Source: Flavimaribacter sp039888615
GTDB lineage: Bacteria > Pseudomonadota > Alphaproteobacteria > Rhizobiales > Rhizobiaceae
Assembly: GCA_039888615.1 (NCBI GenBank)
Contig: JBDQQS010000002.1
Strand: one strand, 5' to 3'
Length of the DNA: 64,000 bases
The position numbers were made by a program, and so were the translations under genes. Below, in pieces: positions 8,622-18,068 of the stretch; within the stretch, counting starts at the first letter, position 1, and every line of letters starts with the position of its first letter. The notes below the pieces were generated by a model. The model ran no database searches, was not told where the DNA came from, and worked only from the letters and a program-made list of their open reading frames with translations.

Positions 8622-9818
8622 TCAGGAAACGGCGTTGGCCGCCGCAAGTCCCTGCTGGATATCCGCAAGCAGGTCCTCCGTGCCCTCCAGGCCGATCTGC
8701 AGCCGGATGACCGGTCCTTCCTTCGGCTGCTTTACCACGACCCGGTCACCCAGATAGACGGGCACCGCCAGACTTTCGAAGCCGCCCCAGGAATAGCCGA
8801 GACCGAAAATCTCGAGAGCGTCCAGGAAGGCGTCCGCCTTCCTTTTCCAGCGCGACGCCGATGCATCGCCGCCGTCGAGCACGATGGAGAACAGTCCGCT
8901 CGAGCCGCTGAAATCGCGTTTCCACAAGTCGTGGCCCGGGAATTCGGGCAGCGCCGGATGCAGAACCCTGGCGACGCCGGCGGCGTCCTGCAGTCGTTGC
9001 GCTATGCTCAGCGCGCTTTTTTCATGATGGGCGAGCCTGACCGCCATGGAGCGCAACCCGCGCAACACAAGATAAATGTCGTCCGGTCCGGCGCATACGC
9101 CGAGGGTGACATAGGCCTCGTAGAGCTTGTCCCAGTACTTCTCGTTCGCGGACACCATGCCCAGCAGCACGTCCGAATGCCCTGACGGGTACTTCGTTCC
9201 GGCGTGTACGACGATGTCGACGCCGAAACTCATCGCCTTGTAGAAGACGGCGGTGGCCCAGGTGTTGTCGAGCATGACAATGGCGTCATGCCGATGGGCG
9301 ACCTCGACAATCGCCGGGATGTCCTGGATCTCGTAGGTGTTCGAACCCGGCGTCTCTGTGAAGACAATGCTTGTGTTCGGCTTGAACAGTGATTCGATTT
9401 CCGCGCCGATCTCCGGGTCGTAGTAGGTGGTTTCTACTCCCATCTTCGCCAGAATCGTGTCGCAGAACCTGCGGGTCGGGCTGTAAACGGAATCGACAAC
9501 CAGGATATGATCTCCCGCTTTGACTAATCCAAGCAGCGGAACTGTGATCGCGGCAAGCCCGGACGGAACCACGATTGTGCCCGCCGCGCCTTCGATCTCC
9601 GTGATCGCGTCGGCCAGCGCGTCGGATGTGGGGGTGCCGCGCGTGCCGTATGTGTATTTCTGGTTGCGGGAGGCGAGCGTCGCCGCATCGGGAAACAGCA
9701 CAGTCGAAGCATGCACCACCGGCGGATTGACGAATCCGTGAAATTCCCTTGGATTGTTGCCGGCGTGGGTAATGACTGTGTCTATGTTTTTTTGTGAATC
9801 CCGGTTCTTGTCTGACAT
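8622..9818 (-). CDS. metC: Cystathionine beta-lyase
   Basis: 398 residues of the Cys/Met PLP enzyme family. It cleaves cystathionine to homocysteine, pyruvate and ammonia. YTYGTRGTPTSDAL and GTIVVPSGLAAI match the substrate and cofactor region, DNTWAT holds the PLP-binding aspartate, and HAGTKYPSGHSD holds the Schiff-base lysine; TKYPSGHSD is typical of the alphaproteobacterial MetC group. It ends eight bases from the convergent monooxygenase and is transcribed away from aapJ. Its leader carries a direct repeat listed separately. Confidence 0.9.
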   Translation of the reverse strand: MSDKNRDSQKNIDTVITHAGNNPREFHGFVNPPVVHASTVLFPDAATLASRNQKYTYGTRGTPTSDALADAITEIEGAAGTIVVPSGLAAITVPLLGLVKAGDHILVVDSVYSPTRRFCDTILAKMGVETTYYDPEIGAEIESLFKPNTSIVFTETPGSNTYEIQDIPAIVEVAHRHDAIVMLDNTWATAVFYKAMSFGVDIVVHAGTKYPSGHSDVLLGMVSANEKYWDKLYEAYVTLGVCAGPDDIYLVLRGLRSMAVRLAHHEKSALSIAQRLQDAAGVARVLHPALPEFPGHDLWKRDFSGSSGLFSIVLDGGDASASRWKRKADAFLDALEIFGLGYSWGGFESLAVPVYLGDRVVVKQPKEGPVIRLQIGLEGTEDLLADIQQGLAAANAVS

Positions 9819-9877
9819 GGAGGCGTTGATCCTGTTTTGATTTCATCGAATGCTCTGCCATGCCCCGAGGAAGGGTG

Positions 9878-9903
9878 CAAGATGCGTCTAAAATCCAAGA
9901 TGC
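9878..9903 (-). promoter_or_regulatory. Eight-base direct repeat in the metC leader
   Basis: CAAGATGC occurs at 9878-9885 and again at 9896-9903, exactly ten bases apart (18-base period), about 60 bases upstream of the metC start. On the metC strand a TTGACC hexamer lies just upstream (about 9916-9921) with TTGGAT 17 bases later, so the repeat would overlap the -10 region and the transcript start. This looks like an operator for a regulator of metC; no regulator gene is nearby. Confidence 0.4.
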
Positions 9904-10096
9904 ATTGCTTTTGTTGGTCAATTATTCAGGGAAAAGTCGGTTTTTGAGCTAAAGGGCTTGACCCGAGGGGCGATTGTGGAATGTGATGACTGTGTCAAAG
10001 GCTGTTATGTCGCGTGAAGTCGTCCGCATGACGACAAATCATCGTCATGCGGCCTATTGGGAGTGACAAACAGGGCAACAGAAAAGGTTGTATAAA

Positions 10097-11116
10097 ATGA
10101 AAAAACAGATTCTGTCGACAATCGTCGGCACAGCGGTCTTGGGCCTGACGGCGGGTTACGCGTCAGCAACCACCCTTGAAGACGTCAAGGCGAAAGGATC
10201 GTTGCAATGCGGCGTGAGTCAGGGTCTCCCCGGCTTCTCGAACCCGGATGACAGTGGCAACTGGTCCGGTCTGGACGTCGATTTTTGCCGGGCGGTCGCC
10301 GCCGCTATTTTTGGCGATGCAACGAAGGTCAACTTCACGCCGCTCTCCGCGAAGGAACGTTTCACAGCACTTCAGTCAGGGGAAGTTGACGTTCTGTCGA
10401 GAAACACCACCTGGACGATGACACGCGACACCACGCTCGGCCTGAATTTTTCCGTCGTGAACTACTATGACGGTCAGGGCTTCATGATCCGTAAGGACAT
10501 GAACATCAACTCCGCTCTGCAGCTTTCGGGCGCGTCGATCTGTACGAACACCGGCACGACGACCGAGCTGAACGTCGCCGACTATTTCCGCGCCAACGAC
10601 ATGGAATACGAACTGGTCGCGTTCGAAAAGGCCGACGAAGTCGTCGCCGCCTACGACGCGGGACGTTGCGACGTCTACACTACGGACGCTTCCGGCCTGT
10701 ACGCACAGCGCCTCAAGCTGACGGATCCGAACGCCCATATCGTTCTGCCGGAAATCATTTCCAAGGAACCGCTGGGACCGGTCGTCCGCCAGGGTGACGA
10801 CGAGTGGCTCAACGTCATCAAGTGGACCCACTTCGCCATGCTCAATGCTGAAGAACTCGGCGTAACCTCCGAGAATGTCGATAGCATGAAAGAGAGCGCC
10901 AACCCGGCGATCAAGCGTCTGCTCGGCACCGAAGGTGAATTCGGTACGCCGATCGGCGTCCCGAACGACTGGGCCTACAATATCATCAAGGAAGTCGGAA
11001 ACTACGGCGAAACCTTCGACCGAAACGTCGGCCCGGATACGCCGCTGGCGATTTCGCGCGGCGTGAATGCGCTGTGGACCAATGGCGGTCTGCAGTACGG
11101 ACCTCCGATCCGCTAA
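10097..11116 (+). CDS. aapJ: General L-amino acid ABC transporter, periplasmic binding protein AapJ
   Basis: 339 residues. The ATG at 10097 (MKKQILSTIVG) has an AAAAGG ribosome site and gives a clean signal peptide ending at YASA. The mature protein is a family 3 solute-binding protein with the Aap/Bzt hallmarks SLQCGVSQGLPGFS, GLDVDFCRAVAAA and LSRNTTWTMTRDT. Four cysteines in the mature chain fit the disulfides of this group. It captures a broad set of L-amino acids for the AapQMP importer encoded directly downstream. A hairpin after the gene should make it more abundant than its permease partners. Confidence 0.95.
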   Translation: MKKQILSTIVGTAVLGLTAGYASATTLEDVKAKGSLQCGVSQGLPGFSNPDDSGNWSGLDVDFCRAVAAAIFGDATKVNFTPLSAKERFTALQSGEVDVLSRNTTWTMTRDTTLGLNFSVVNYYDGQGFMIRKDMNINSALQLSGASICTNTGTTTELNVADYFRANDMEYELVAFEKADEVVAAYDAGRCDVYTTDASGLYAQRLKLTDPNAHIVLPEIISKEPLGPVVRQGDDEWLNVIKWTHFAMLNAEELGVTSENVDSMKESANPAIKRLLGTEGEFGTPIGVPNDWAYNIIKEVGNYGETFDRNVGPDTPLAISRGVNALWTNGGLQYGPPIR

Positions 11117-11127
11117 CAAACAGAAAG

Positions 11128-11160
11128 CCGCCCGGTGGAGCACCTCCGCCGGGCGGTTTC
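11128..11160 (+). terminator. Stem-loop between aapJ and aapQ (partial terminator or mRNA stabiliser)
   Basis: CCGCCCGG at 11128-11135 pairs with CCGGGCGG at 11149-11156. The inner TGGAG/CTCCG extends the stem to 13 pairs including one G-U, with a three-base loop, followed by TTTC. The short T-tract suggests partial termination or 3'-end protection of aapJ mRNA, the usual way binding-protein genes are expressed above their permeases. Confidence 0.75.
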
Positions 11161-11258
11161 ACAAAAGACGCAAACGATCCGCCTGAAAGGCGGGCGAGGG
11201 GACTACATCACCCGGTCTTCGCGACAACAATCGCGGGATTCGGGCAGGAGAAAGTACT

Positions 11259-12455
11259 ATGGCTCTGCAGGGCGTTTCACACGACGTCGGTCAGCCAAAG
11301 GTTGCAATATTCAACGATCCGAAAATCAGGGGCTGGGTTTACCAGACGGTTCTTCTTGTCGCGATCGTGTACGTTGCCTATGTCGGCATCCAGAATATGT
11401 TCGCCAACCTTGCGGCGCAAAACATCGCATCCGGCTTCGGATTTCTCGGGCGCAACGCCGGTTTCGCCATAAGCCAGACTTTCATCGATTACAGCCAGGG
11501 GGAGTCGAGCTACGGACGGGTATACCTGGTCGGCTTGATCAATACGCTTGCCGTTGCGGTGAGCGGGGTATTTCTGGCGACGATCCTCGGTTTCATTGTC
11601 GGCATTGCGCGCCTGTCTCCCAACTTTGTGCTGAGGGGGGTGGCGACGGTCTATGTCGAGGTCTTCCGGAATATTCCTCTGCTGCTTCACATCTTCATCT
11701 GGTATTTCGGCGTCTTGCGGCTGTTGCCGCATCCGCGGGAAAGCGCTGATCTGGGTTTTCTTGGCCTCCTGAACAACCGCGGATGGTTTGCGCCCTTGCC
11801 GATCACCGATGATCTGTTCTTCCTGACATCGATCGCTTTCGTCATCGGCCTTGTCGCGACCATCGTCATCTCGAACTGGTCCAGAAAGCGGCAGATGGCG
11901 ACTGGTCAGCAGTTCCCGGTCTTCCAGACCGGCCTAGCGCTCATCATCGGTTTCCCGTTGCTGGTCTTCCTCGTCACCGGACTGCCCTTGGCCTTCGATA
12001 TGCCTGTCGCCGGAGGCTTCCGGCCAAGCGGCGGCTTCACCATAATCCCGGAATTCATTGCGCTGCTGCTGGCATTGACGTCCTATACGGCCGCCTTCAT
12101 CGCGGAAATCGTGCGCGCGGGCATTCTGGCGATCAACAAGGGGCAGACCGAAGCGGCCCACGCGCTGGGTCTTCGCAATGGTCCGACGCTGCGCCTTGTG
12201 ATCATTCCGCAGGCGATGCGGGTGATCATTCCTCCGCTGACCAGCCAGTATCTAAACCTGACCAAGAACTCGTCTCTGGCCGTCGCAATCGCCTATCCGG
12301 ACCTTGTTTCGGTGTTTGGCGGAACAGCGCTCAACCAGACCGGTCAGGCTGTCGAGATATTGCTGATGACTATGCTGACCTATCTGGGCATCTCGCTGCT
12401 CACATCGGCCTTCATGAACTGGTACAATGCGCGAATGGCGCTGGTGGAGAGGTAG
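11259..12455 (+). CDS. aapQ: General L-amino acid ABC transporter permease AapQ
   Basis: 398 residues with about eight membrane segments. The long insertion between the first helices and the permease core is typical of AapQ/BztB. YVEVFRNIPLLLHIFIWY and the coupling loop EAAHALGLRNGPTLRLVIIPQAMRVIIPP (EAA motif) identify an amino acid (HisM-type) permease that binds the ATPase AapP. It forms the inner-membrane channel with AapM. A 142-base gap with a hairpin separates it from aapJ, and it ends five bases before aapM. Confidence 0.95.
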   Translation: MALQGVSHDVGQPKVAIFNDPKIRGWVYQTVLLVAIVYVAYVGIQNMFANLAAQNIASGFGFLGRNAGFAISQTFIDYSQGESSYGRVYLVGLINTLAVAVSGVFLATILGFIVGIARLSPNFVLRGVATVYVEVFRNIPLLLHIFIWYFGVLRLLPHPRESADLGFLGLLNNRGWFAPLPITDDLFFLTSIAFVIGLVATIVISNWSRKRQMATGQQFPVFQTGLALIIGFPLLVFLVTGLPLAFDMPVAGGFRPSGGFTIIPEFIALLLALTSYTAAFIAEIVRAGILAINKGQTEAAHALGLRNGPTLRLVIIPQAMRVIIPPLTSQYLNLTKNSSLAVAIAYPDLVSVFGGTALNQTGQAVEILLMTMLTYLGISLLTSAFMNWYNARMALVER

Positions 12456-12459
12456 GGTC

Positions 12460-13830
12460 ATGTCGACGTCAACGAAATCCACCGCCTATGTCAGAACCGA
12501 GATGCTCGGCGAGGAAACCCCGCCGATCACCTCAACAGGCATCGTCGCCTGGGTCAGAGCCAATCTGCTCTATCCCTGGTACAATGCGATCCTGACGCTT
12601 CTGGCCATCGTAATCATCGTTCTCTTCTTGCCGCCTTTGATCGAATTCGTGTTCATCAACGGCGTGTGGACCGCAGAGGGCAGGGAGCAGTGCACGACGA
12701 TAGCCCAGGGCGGCGTCCAGCCGGACGGATGGGTCGGCGGCTGCTGGGCCTATGTCGGCGCTTACATGGGGCAGTTCATCTATGGCCGATATCCCAGCGC
12801 CGATCTTTGGAGGGTCAATCTGGTCTTCGCGATGTTCGCGATCGGCTTGGTCCCGTTGCTCATGCCGTCGGTTCCATACAAGCGGGAAAACATCGCGTTT
12901 CTGTTGATCATCTTCCCGGTGGCGGCGTTCATTCTGCTGACGGGCGGCCACTTCGAATATAGCGGTTTCCTGCTGCCGGACTTCATCATGGAACCTTCTG
13001 CGGCGAAGTTCTGGGTCGATTACATCATCCTGACCGCGATAATCATCGGGATCGGCGTCGCCATTGCGCGGGGCACAGACTCCAATCCCCGACCCATCGT
13101 GCGGGGAATTCTCATCGCAATGGGCGGCCTCGCGGTGATCTTCATTGTATGCGCTGTAAACTTCGGTCTGGAGGAAGTTCCGACGGACCGTTGGGGAGGC
13201 CTGCTGGTGACGCTGGTCATCGCGGTGACCGGCATTGTGGCTTCGCTGCCGATCGGCATCGTGCTCGCCCTCGGCCGGCGGTCCAAGATGCCGATCGTCC
13301 GTCTGATCTCGGTGATCTTCATCGAGTTCTGGCGCGGCGTGCCGCTGATCACCGTTCTTTTCATGTCTTCGGTGATGCTGCCGCTCTTCCTGCCGGAAGG
13401 CGTGACCTTCGATAAATTGCTGCGCGCGTTGATCGGCGTCGCGATGTTCTCGGCCGCGTACATGGCGGAAGTGATCCGCGGTGGTTTGCAGGCCATTCCC
13501 AAGGGACAGTACGAAGGCGCGATGGCGCTGGGCCTCGGCTATTGGCAGATGATGCGTATGATCATTCTGCCGCAAGCGCTGAAGCTGGTGATCCCGGGGA
13601 TCGTCAACACCTTCATCGGCCTCTTCAAGGACACGACGCTGGTGCTGATCATTGGTTTGTTCGACTTCCTCGGCATGATCCAGTCGAGCTTCACCGATCC
13701 GACATGGGCGACGCCCTTGCAGTCTATGACGGCGTACTCATTCGCCGCCGCCGTGTATTTCTGCTTCTGCTTCAGCATGTCGCGCTATTCAGCCTATATG
13801 GAACGCCGGCTTGACACCGGACACAAATAA
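12460..13830 (+). CDS. aapM: General L-amino acid ABC transporter permease AapM
   Basis: 456 residues from the ATG at 12460, which follows a GGAGAGG ribosome site at the end of aapQ; an in-frame ATG at 12427 inside aapQ lacks such a site. The C-terminal half has IEFWRGVPLITVLFMSSVMLP and the EAA loop GAMALGLGYWQMMRMIILPQALK. The N-terminal half has several extra helices and a periplasmic loop with cysteines (REQCTT, GGCWAY), a feature of AapM/BztC. It pairs with AapQ and AapP. Confidence 0.95.
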   Translation: MSTSTKSTAYVRTEMLGEETPPITSTGIVAWVRANLLYPWYNAILTLLAIVIIVLFLPPLIEFVFINGVWTAEGREQCTTIAQGGVQPDGWVGGCWAYVGAYMGQFIYGRYPSADLWRVNLVFAMFAIGLVPLLMPSVPYKRENIAFLLIIFPVAAFILLTGGHFEYSGFLLPDFIMEPSAAKFWVDYIILTAIIIGIGVAIARGTDSNPRPIVRGILIAMGGLAVIFIVCAVNFGLEEVPTDRWGGLLVTLVIAVTGIVASLPIGIVLALGRRSKMPIVRLISVIFIEFWRGVPLITVLFMSSVMLPLFLPEGVTFDKLLRALIGVAMFSAAYMAEVIRGGLQAIPKGQYEGAMALGLGYWQMMRMIILPQALKLVIPGIVNTFIGLFKDTTLVLIIGLFDFLGMIQSSFTDPTWATPLQSMTAYSFAAAVYFCFCFSMSRYSAYMERRLDTGHK

Positions 13831-13848
13831 GACAGGGGAATAACAACA

Positions 13849-14637
13849 ATGTCAGAACCAGCCATCGAGGAAGTCGACCGTTCCAAAATGACCGTGTCCG
13901 ACACGGAGGTCGCGGTAGAAATCGTGGGCATGAACAAGTGGTTCGGTGATTTCCACGTCCTGCGCGACATAAACCTGAAAGTCATGCGTGGCGAAAGAAT
14001 TGTCATCGCAGGCCCGTCCGGATCGGGCAAATCGACGATGATCCGCTGCATCAACCGGCTGGAAGAACATCAGCAGGGCACGATCGTCGTCGACGGAATC
14101 GAACTGACCAACGACCTGAAGAAGATCGACGAAGTACGGCGCGAAGTCGGCATGGTGTTCCAGCATTTCAATCTTTTCCCGCATCTGACGATCCTGGAAA
14201 ACTGTACGCTGGCGCCGATCTGGGTTCGCAAGATGCCGAAGAAGCAAGCCGAGGAAACGGCGATGCATTTCCTGACACGGGTCAAGATCCCGGAGCAGGC
14301 CCACAAATATCCGGGCCAGTTGTCCGGCGGTCAGCAGCAGCGCGTGGCGATCGCCCGGTCGCTGTGCATGAACCCGCGTATCATGCTGTTCGACGAGCCG
14401 ACCTCGGCCCTCGACCCGGAAATGATCAAGGAAGTGCTCGACACCATGGTCGGCCTCGCGGAAGAAGGCATGACGATGCTGTGCGTGACCCACGAGATGG
14501 GATTTGCCCGTCAGGTGGCAAACCGTGTGATTTTCATGGATCAGGGGCAGATCGTCGAAGAGAATGCGCCGGACGAATTCTTCGACAATCCGCAGCACGA
14601 GCGCACCAAGCTATTCCTCAGCCAGATCCTTCACTGA
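13849..14637 (+). CDS. aapP: General L-amino acid ABC transporter ATPase AapP
   Basis: 262 residues. Walker A GPSGSGKST, Q-loop MVFQHFNLFPH, signature LSGGQQQRVAIARSL, Walker B IMLFDEPTSALDPE and switch histidine CVTHEMG are all intact. It belongs to the polar amino acid transporter ATPase group (GlnQ/AapP) and should power uptake through AapQM. It is the last gene of aapJQMP, 18 bases after aapM, and ends 20 bases from a convergent gene. Confidence 0.95.
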   Translation: MSEPAIEEVDRSKMTVSDTEVAVEIVGMNKWFGDFHVLRDINLKVMRGERIVIAGPSGSGKSTMIRCINRLEEHQQGTIVVDGIELTNDLKKIDEVRREVGMVFQHFNLFPHLTILENCTLAPIWVRKMPKKQAEETAMHFLTRVKIPEQAHKYPGQLSGGQQQRVAIARSLCMNPRIMLFDEPTSALDPEMIKEVLDTMVGLAEEGMTMLCVTHEMGFARQVANRVIFMDQGQIVEENAPDEFFDNPQHERTKLFLSQILH

Positions 14638-14656
14638 TCCTGCGGAAACTGTTTCT

Positions 14657-15787
14657 TCAGCCGGTCTCGTAGCCGTAGAGCCAGTCGAGGTCGGCCAGAA
14701 GCGATTGCCCGCCGCGGAGTGTGAAGACGATGTCGCGGCCCAGCCTGAAGGGGCCGATGGCCTGGTAGGCGAACTTGTTGAGCAAGCCGCGCTGGCCAAC
14801 GCGTCGGATGCGGGGCCTGCGATGCGCTTCGAAGCGCATGAGGGCGGTCGCCGTTTCGATGTCGGTCCGATCCAGCCAGGACGCGAGTTCACAGGAATCC
14901 TCTATCGCCATAGCCGCCCCTTGAGCTGCATGCGGCGCCATCGCGTGGGCGGCGTCGCCGATGAGTATCGTGCTGTCGTCGCCTCGCCAGGACGCGTCTG
15001 CGACTTCGTAGATCGGCCAGTGGCGCCATTCGGCATTCGCCAGAACAATTCCGATCGACGCGTGCCACCTTTTGAATGCTGACAGCAGACGGGCGGCGTC
15101 GCCCTTGAGGTTCCAGCCTTTCTCACTGTGATGTTCGGGGATCGTTGCAACGAGGTTTATCGTCCCGGAACCGATTCGGTAGATCACGAGATGAGCGCCG
15201 GGGCCTAGCAGGGCCGTCACGTCGGTGCGCGAAAATGAAGCTGGAAGCTCCGCAATCGGCATTGTCGCCCGCCACGCGGAGTAACCCGAGAAGCGAGGCT
15301 CCGCAGACCCGCGAACCATGCGCCGCAGGCTCGACCAGACGCCGTCTGCGCCGACGGTCACATCGGCGGCGCCACGCGCCGGCGCCTCGATCCGCTTGCC
15401 GAATTCGAAATCGATTGAACTGTAGCGCCGGCAGGCATTCAAAAGAACATCCTGCAGTCTGGCGCGGTGGATGACGGCGTAAGGCGCCTTCCAGCGATCC
15501 CTTGACATGGCTCTGACGGGCAATCGGGCAAGCGTTCGCAGTGAAAGACCGGAAACCAACTGCAGATTATCGGGTTCATACCAGACTTCGGCGAGGTGGC
15601 CCCTAAGGCCGAGCGCATCGTAAATCCTGGTCGCATTCGGCGAAAGCTGCAAGCCGGCGCCGATTTCCTCAAGCGCCGGAGATTGTTCGAATATCCGCAC
15701 AGTATGGCCTCTTTCGGCCAAGGCGAGCGCCGTCGTCAGTCCCGCAACCCCGGCGCCAACGATATCGATATGCTTTGTGTTCTTCAC
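14657..15787 (-). CDS. FAD-dependent monooxygenase (salicylate hydroxylase/UbiH-like)
   Basis: 376 residues. It has the N-terminal IVGAGVAGLTTALALAERG loop, EIGAGLQLSPNA as in salicylate and 3-hydroxybenzoate hydroxylases, VGADGVWSSLRRMV as DG motif, and ILIGDAAHAMAPHAAQGAAMAIEDS as the second FAD motif. A single-component NAD(P)H-dependent hydroxylase of an aromatic or quinone-like substrate is likely. The 78-base gap upstream suggests its own promoter or readthrough from the zinc-finger gene. Exact substrate unknown. Confidence 0.85.
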   Translation of the reverse strand: MKNTKHIDIVGAGVAGLTTALALAERGHTVRIFEQSPALEEIGAGLQLSPNATRIYDALGLRGHLAEVWYEPDNLQLVSGLSLRTLARLPVRAMSRDRWKAPYAVIHRARLQDVLLNACRRYSSIDFEFGKRIEAPARGAADVTVGADGVWSSLRRMVRGSAEPRFSGYSAWRATMPIAELPASFSRTDVTALLGPGAHLVIYRIGSGTINLVATIPEHHSEKGWNLKGDAARLLSAFKRWHASIGIVLANAEWRHWPIYEVADASWRGDDSTILIGDAAHAMAPHAAQGAAMAIEDSCELASWLDRTDIETATALMRFEAHRRPRIRRVGQRGLLNKFAYQAIGPFRLGRDIVFTLRGGQSLLADLDWLYGYETG

Positions 15788-15865
15788 GGGTATCCGTGCA
15801 TTTCGTTCGGACAGTCGTAGTGTCTGATTTGCGTTCAGGGCCGACGCGTCCCTGACAGCCCCGCC

Positions 15866-16111
15866 TTAAAGAACTGCGGCGTTGAAGAGGCAGTTTTCCG
15901 GAAGCGTTGTTGTCACGCTGAGAAGCGGATTGTAGCGATAGTGCGTCGAACAATAGGGACAAACGATTTCCGTGTCGTCTCCCATATCGAGAAATTCGTG
16001 CGGATGATCGAAAGGCGGATTCGCGCCGACACACATGAACTCCTTCGTTCCAACCTCGATCGTGGTGTGACCCGCGTCATTGTGGAAGTGAGGAATTGTA
16101 TGTCCGGCCAT
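15866..16111 (-). CDS. Small zinc-finger (zf-CHCC) domain protein
   Basis: 81 residues from the ATG at 16111, which is preceded by GGAG with six-base spacing; longer in-frame extensions upstream look non-coding. EFMCVGANPPFDHPHEFL followed by EIVCPYCSTHYRYN supplies cysteines and a histidine for one zinc site, as in the C-terminal domain of the NDUFS6 subunit of complex I. In alphaproteobacteria this small protein is linked to complex I assembly or stability. It stands divergently from the alpha/beta hydrolase pair. Confidence 0.85.
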   Translation of the reverse strand: MAGHTIPHFHNDAGHTTIEVGTKEFMCVGANPPFDHPHEFLDMGDDTEIVCPYCSTHYRYNPLLSVTTTLPENCLFNAAVL

Positions 16112-16386
16112 GGAATTCTCCATAAGAATAAATGTTTCGAGTAAGCATTTCCGCTTTCCATCGCCCCGCTTGCTGATCGCAAAATTCGGGCCTGTCTTCA
16201 AGTCCAAATATTTGGGGTAAACTTGTTTGTGATCAAACCATTCCAGCGCGATGCTCGATGTATCACTTGATTTTCGGGACCCGCTGGGTTTGAAAACAGA
16301 AACGCAAAGGCTCCGCATGTCGAATGGATCGCCTTGCGGTGTTTCATGCTTCGGATCTGGACGATATGGTTATAGAGGCGCTGCCA

Positions 16387-17163
16387 ATGCAGCATTTCAT
16401 GAATGGTGATCTGCGGATCGCCTATCTCGATGCAGGCCCGCGCGATGCGTTTCCAATCCTGCTGATTCACGGATTTGCCTCCACAGCTCACATCAACTGG
16501 GTCAACACGGGTTGGGTCAAAACTCTGACTGACGCCGGACACCGGGTGATTGCTCTCGATAATCGCGGTCATGGCGTCAGCGACAAACCGCATGATCCCG
16601 ACCGCTATACATTGTCGGAGATGAAGAGCGATTCCGTGGCGCTGCTGGATTATCTGTCTGTTCCGCAGGCCAATGTCATGGGTTACTCCATGGGAGCGTC
16701 GATAACAGTGCGACTTGCGCTCGACGATCCCGACAGGGCGGCGTCCCTGATTTTCGGCGGCCGCGGGGCCGCGATCCTGGAGCCGAACCTCGACTGGGAG
16801 TCGATCGCCAATGGTCTGCGCGCGCCTTCGGCCGACGACGTTACTGGCGAGCCGGCGCGTCGGTTTCGTCTCTTCGCCGACCAGACGGGGTCTGATCGAC
16901 TTGCGCTTGCGGCTTGCATTCAGTCAATCCGCACCTTTTTTACGGAAGTGGAACTGGCTCAGATCGAAAAGCGCGCCCTGGTAGCGACCGGAACGAAGGA
17001 CGACATTGCGGGTCCGCCGGAGCCGTTCGCAAACGCGCTTGCGCACGGCGAGGTGTTTCACATCGAAGGCCGGGACCACATGCTTGCTGTTGGCGACAAA
17101 ACCTACAAGGCTGCGGTGCTCGAGTTCCTTGCCGACGGTTCCGGAAGCTGCGTTTCCGGATGA
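16387..17163 (+). CDS. Alpha/beta hydrolase (first of a coupled pair)
   Basis: 258 residues from the ATG at 16387, with GAGG eight bases upstream; an in-frame ATG at 16324 is also possible. Oxyanion region ILLIHGFAST, nucleophile elbow MGYSMGA, and a C-terminal catalytic histidine in GRDHMLAV. ALDNRGHGVSDKP is typical of small-molecule esterases and C-C hydrolases. Its TGA overlaps the next hydrolase's ATG (ATGA), so the two are translationally coupled. The substrate is unknown. Confidence 0.85.
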   Translation: MQHFMNGDLRIAYLDAGPRDAFPILLIHGFASTAHINWVNTGWVKTLTDAGHRVIALDNRGHGVSDKPHDPDRYTLSEMKSDSVALLDYLSVPQANVMGYSMGASITVRLALDDPDRAASLIFGGRGAAILEPNLDWESIANGLRAPSADDVTGEPARRFRLFADQTGSDRLALAACIQSIRTFFTEVELAQIEKRALVATGTKDDIAGPPEPFANALAHGEVFHIEGRDHMLAVGDKTYKAAVLEFLADGSGSCVSG

Positions 17164-18068
17164 GCGGGCAGACTGTCGATATAACTCGACCGGTCGAGCA
17201 AGTCCGCAAGTTTATCGGAACGCATCAGAATACTCTGGTCGCGACTGTCTTGGGGGTAGAAGGACCTCCCGTGGTATTCCTGCATGGCGGCGGCCAGACC
17301 CGCCATGCCTGGCTGGCGACCGCGAGAAGTGTCGCCCGCGCCGGTTGGACTGCAATCTCTGTCGATTTGCGAGGTCATGGCGACAGTGACTGGATTGATG
17401 GCGGGCACTACAATTTCGATGACTTTTCCCGAGACGCGATCCGCCTGTTTCGTACAATCAAAGAGGATTACGGGGAAAAGCCCGTGGCGGTGGGCGCGTC
17501 GCTCGGCGGCATTTCGTCGCTGATCGCACAACAGTTGTCCGGCCAGGATCTTCTCGCCGGGCTGGTTCTCGTTGACGTGACGCCCCGGATGCGGCGTGAC
17601 GGCGTCGAAAAGATCCTGGGTTTCATGGGAGAGAGAGCCCATGAAGGATTTGCCTCCCTGGAAGAGGCCGCTGACACGATCAGCGCCTATCTGCCGAATC
17701 GAAATCGTCCCAAATCGCTGTCGGGCCTTTCCAAGAACCTGCGGCGGGGAGAGGACGGCCGCTATCGCTGGCATTGGGATCCGGCCATTGTTTCGGGGCC
17801 GCATCCGATCGATGCCGGCCAATTCACCTCGGAAAAGCATCGCCTGGAGGCTGCCCGCGCGCTGACCATTCCCACCCTGCTGGTTCGCGGGCGACAATCG
17901 GAGCTTGTCCAGGAGGAGCACACTGAGGAGTTTCTCGAAATAGCGCCGCACGCAAGACTTGCGGATGTTTCGGGGGCCGGGCACATGGTTGCGGGCGATC
18001 GCAATGATCTCTTCCAGGCGGCCATACTCGATTTTCTTGGTGAATTACGCGACAGCGCCGCCACGTAA
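17160..18068 (+). CDS. Alpha/beta hydrolase (second of a coupled pair)
   Basis: 302 residues, beginning at the ATG that overlaps the upstream stop. VVFLHGGGQTRHAW gives the oxyanion hole, SVDLRGHGDSDW the following strand, AVGASLGGIS the nucleophile serine, and GAGHMVAGD the catalytic histidine. It is of the same superfamily as its neighbour but not a close copy: the cap region is different. Peroxidase-like or lactone hydrolases share the HGGGQTRHAW motif. The physical coupling implies the two act in one pathway. Confidence 0.85.
   Translation: MSGQTVDITRPVEQVRKFIGTHQNTLVATVLGVEGPPVVFLHGGGQTRHAWLATARSVARAGWTAISVDLRGHGDSDWIDGGHYNFDDFSRDAIRLFRTIKEDYGEKPVAVGASLGGISSLIAQQLSGQDLLAGLVLVDVTPRMRRDGVEKILGFMGERAHEGFASLEEAADTISAYLPNRNRPKSLSGLSKNLRRGEDGRYRWHWDPAIVSGPHPIDAGQFTSEKHRLEAARALTIPTLLVRGRQSELVQEEHTEEFLEIAPHARLADVSGAGHMVAGDRNDLFQAAILDFLGELRDSAAT

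Noticed and set aside
9945..9975. GCTAAAGGG near 9948, reminiscent of the end of a SAM-II riboswitch
   Set aside because: It points toward aapJ, not metC, and the upstream helices and loop of SAM-II are not present.
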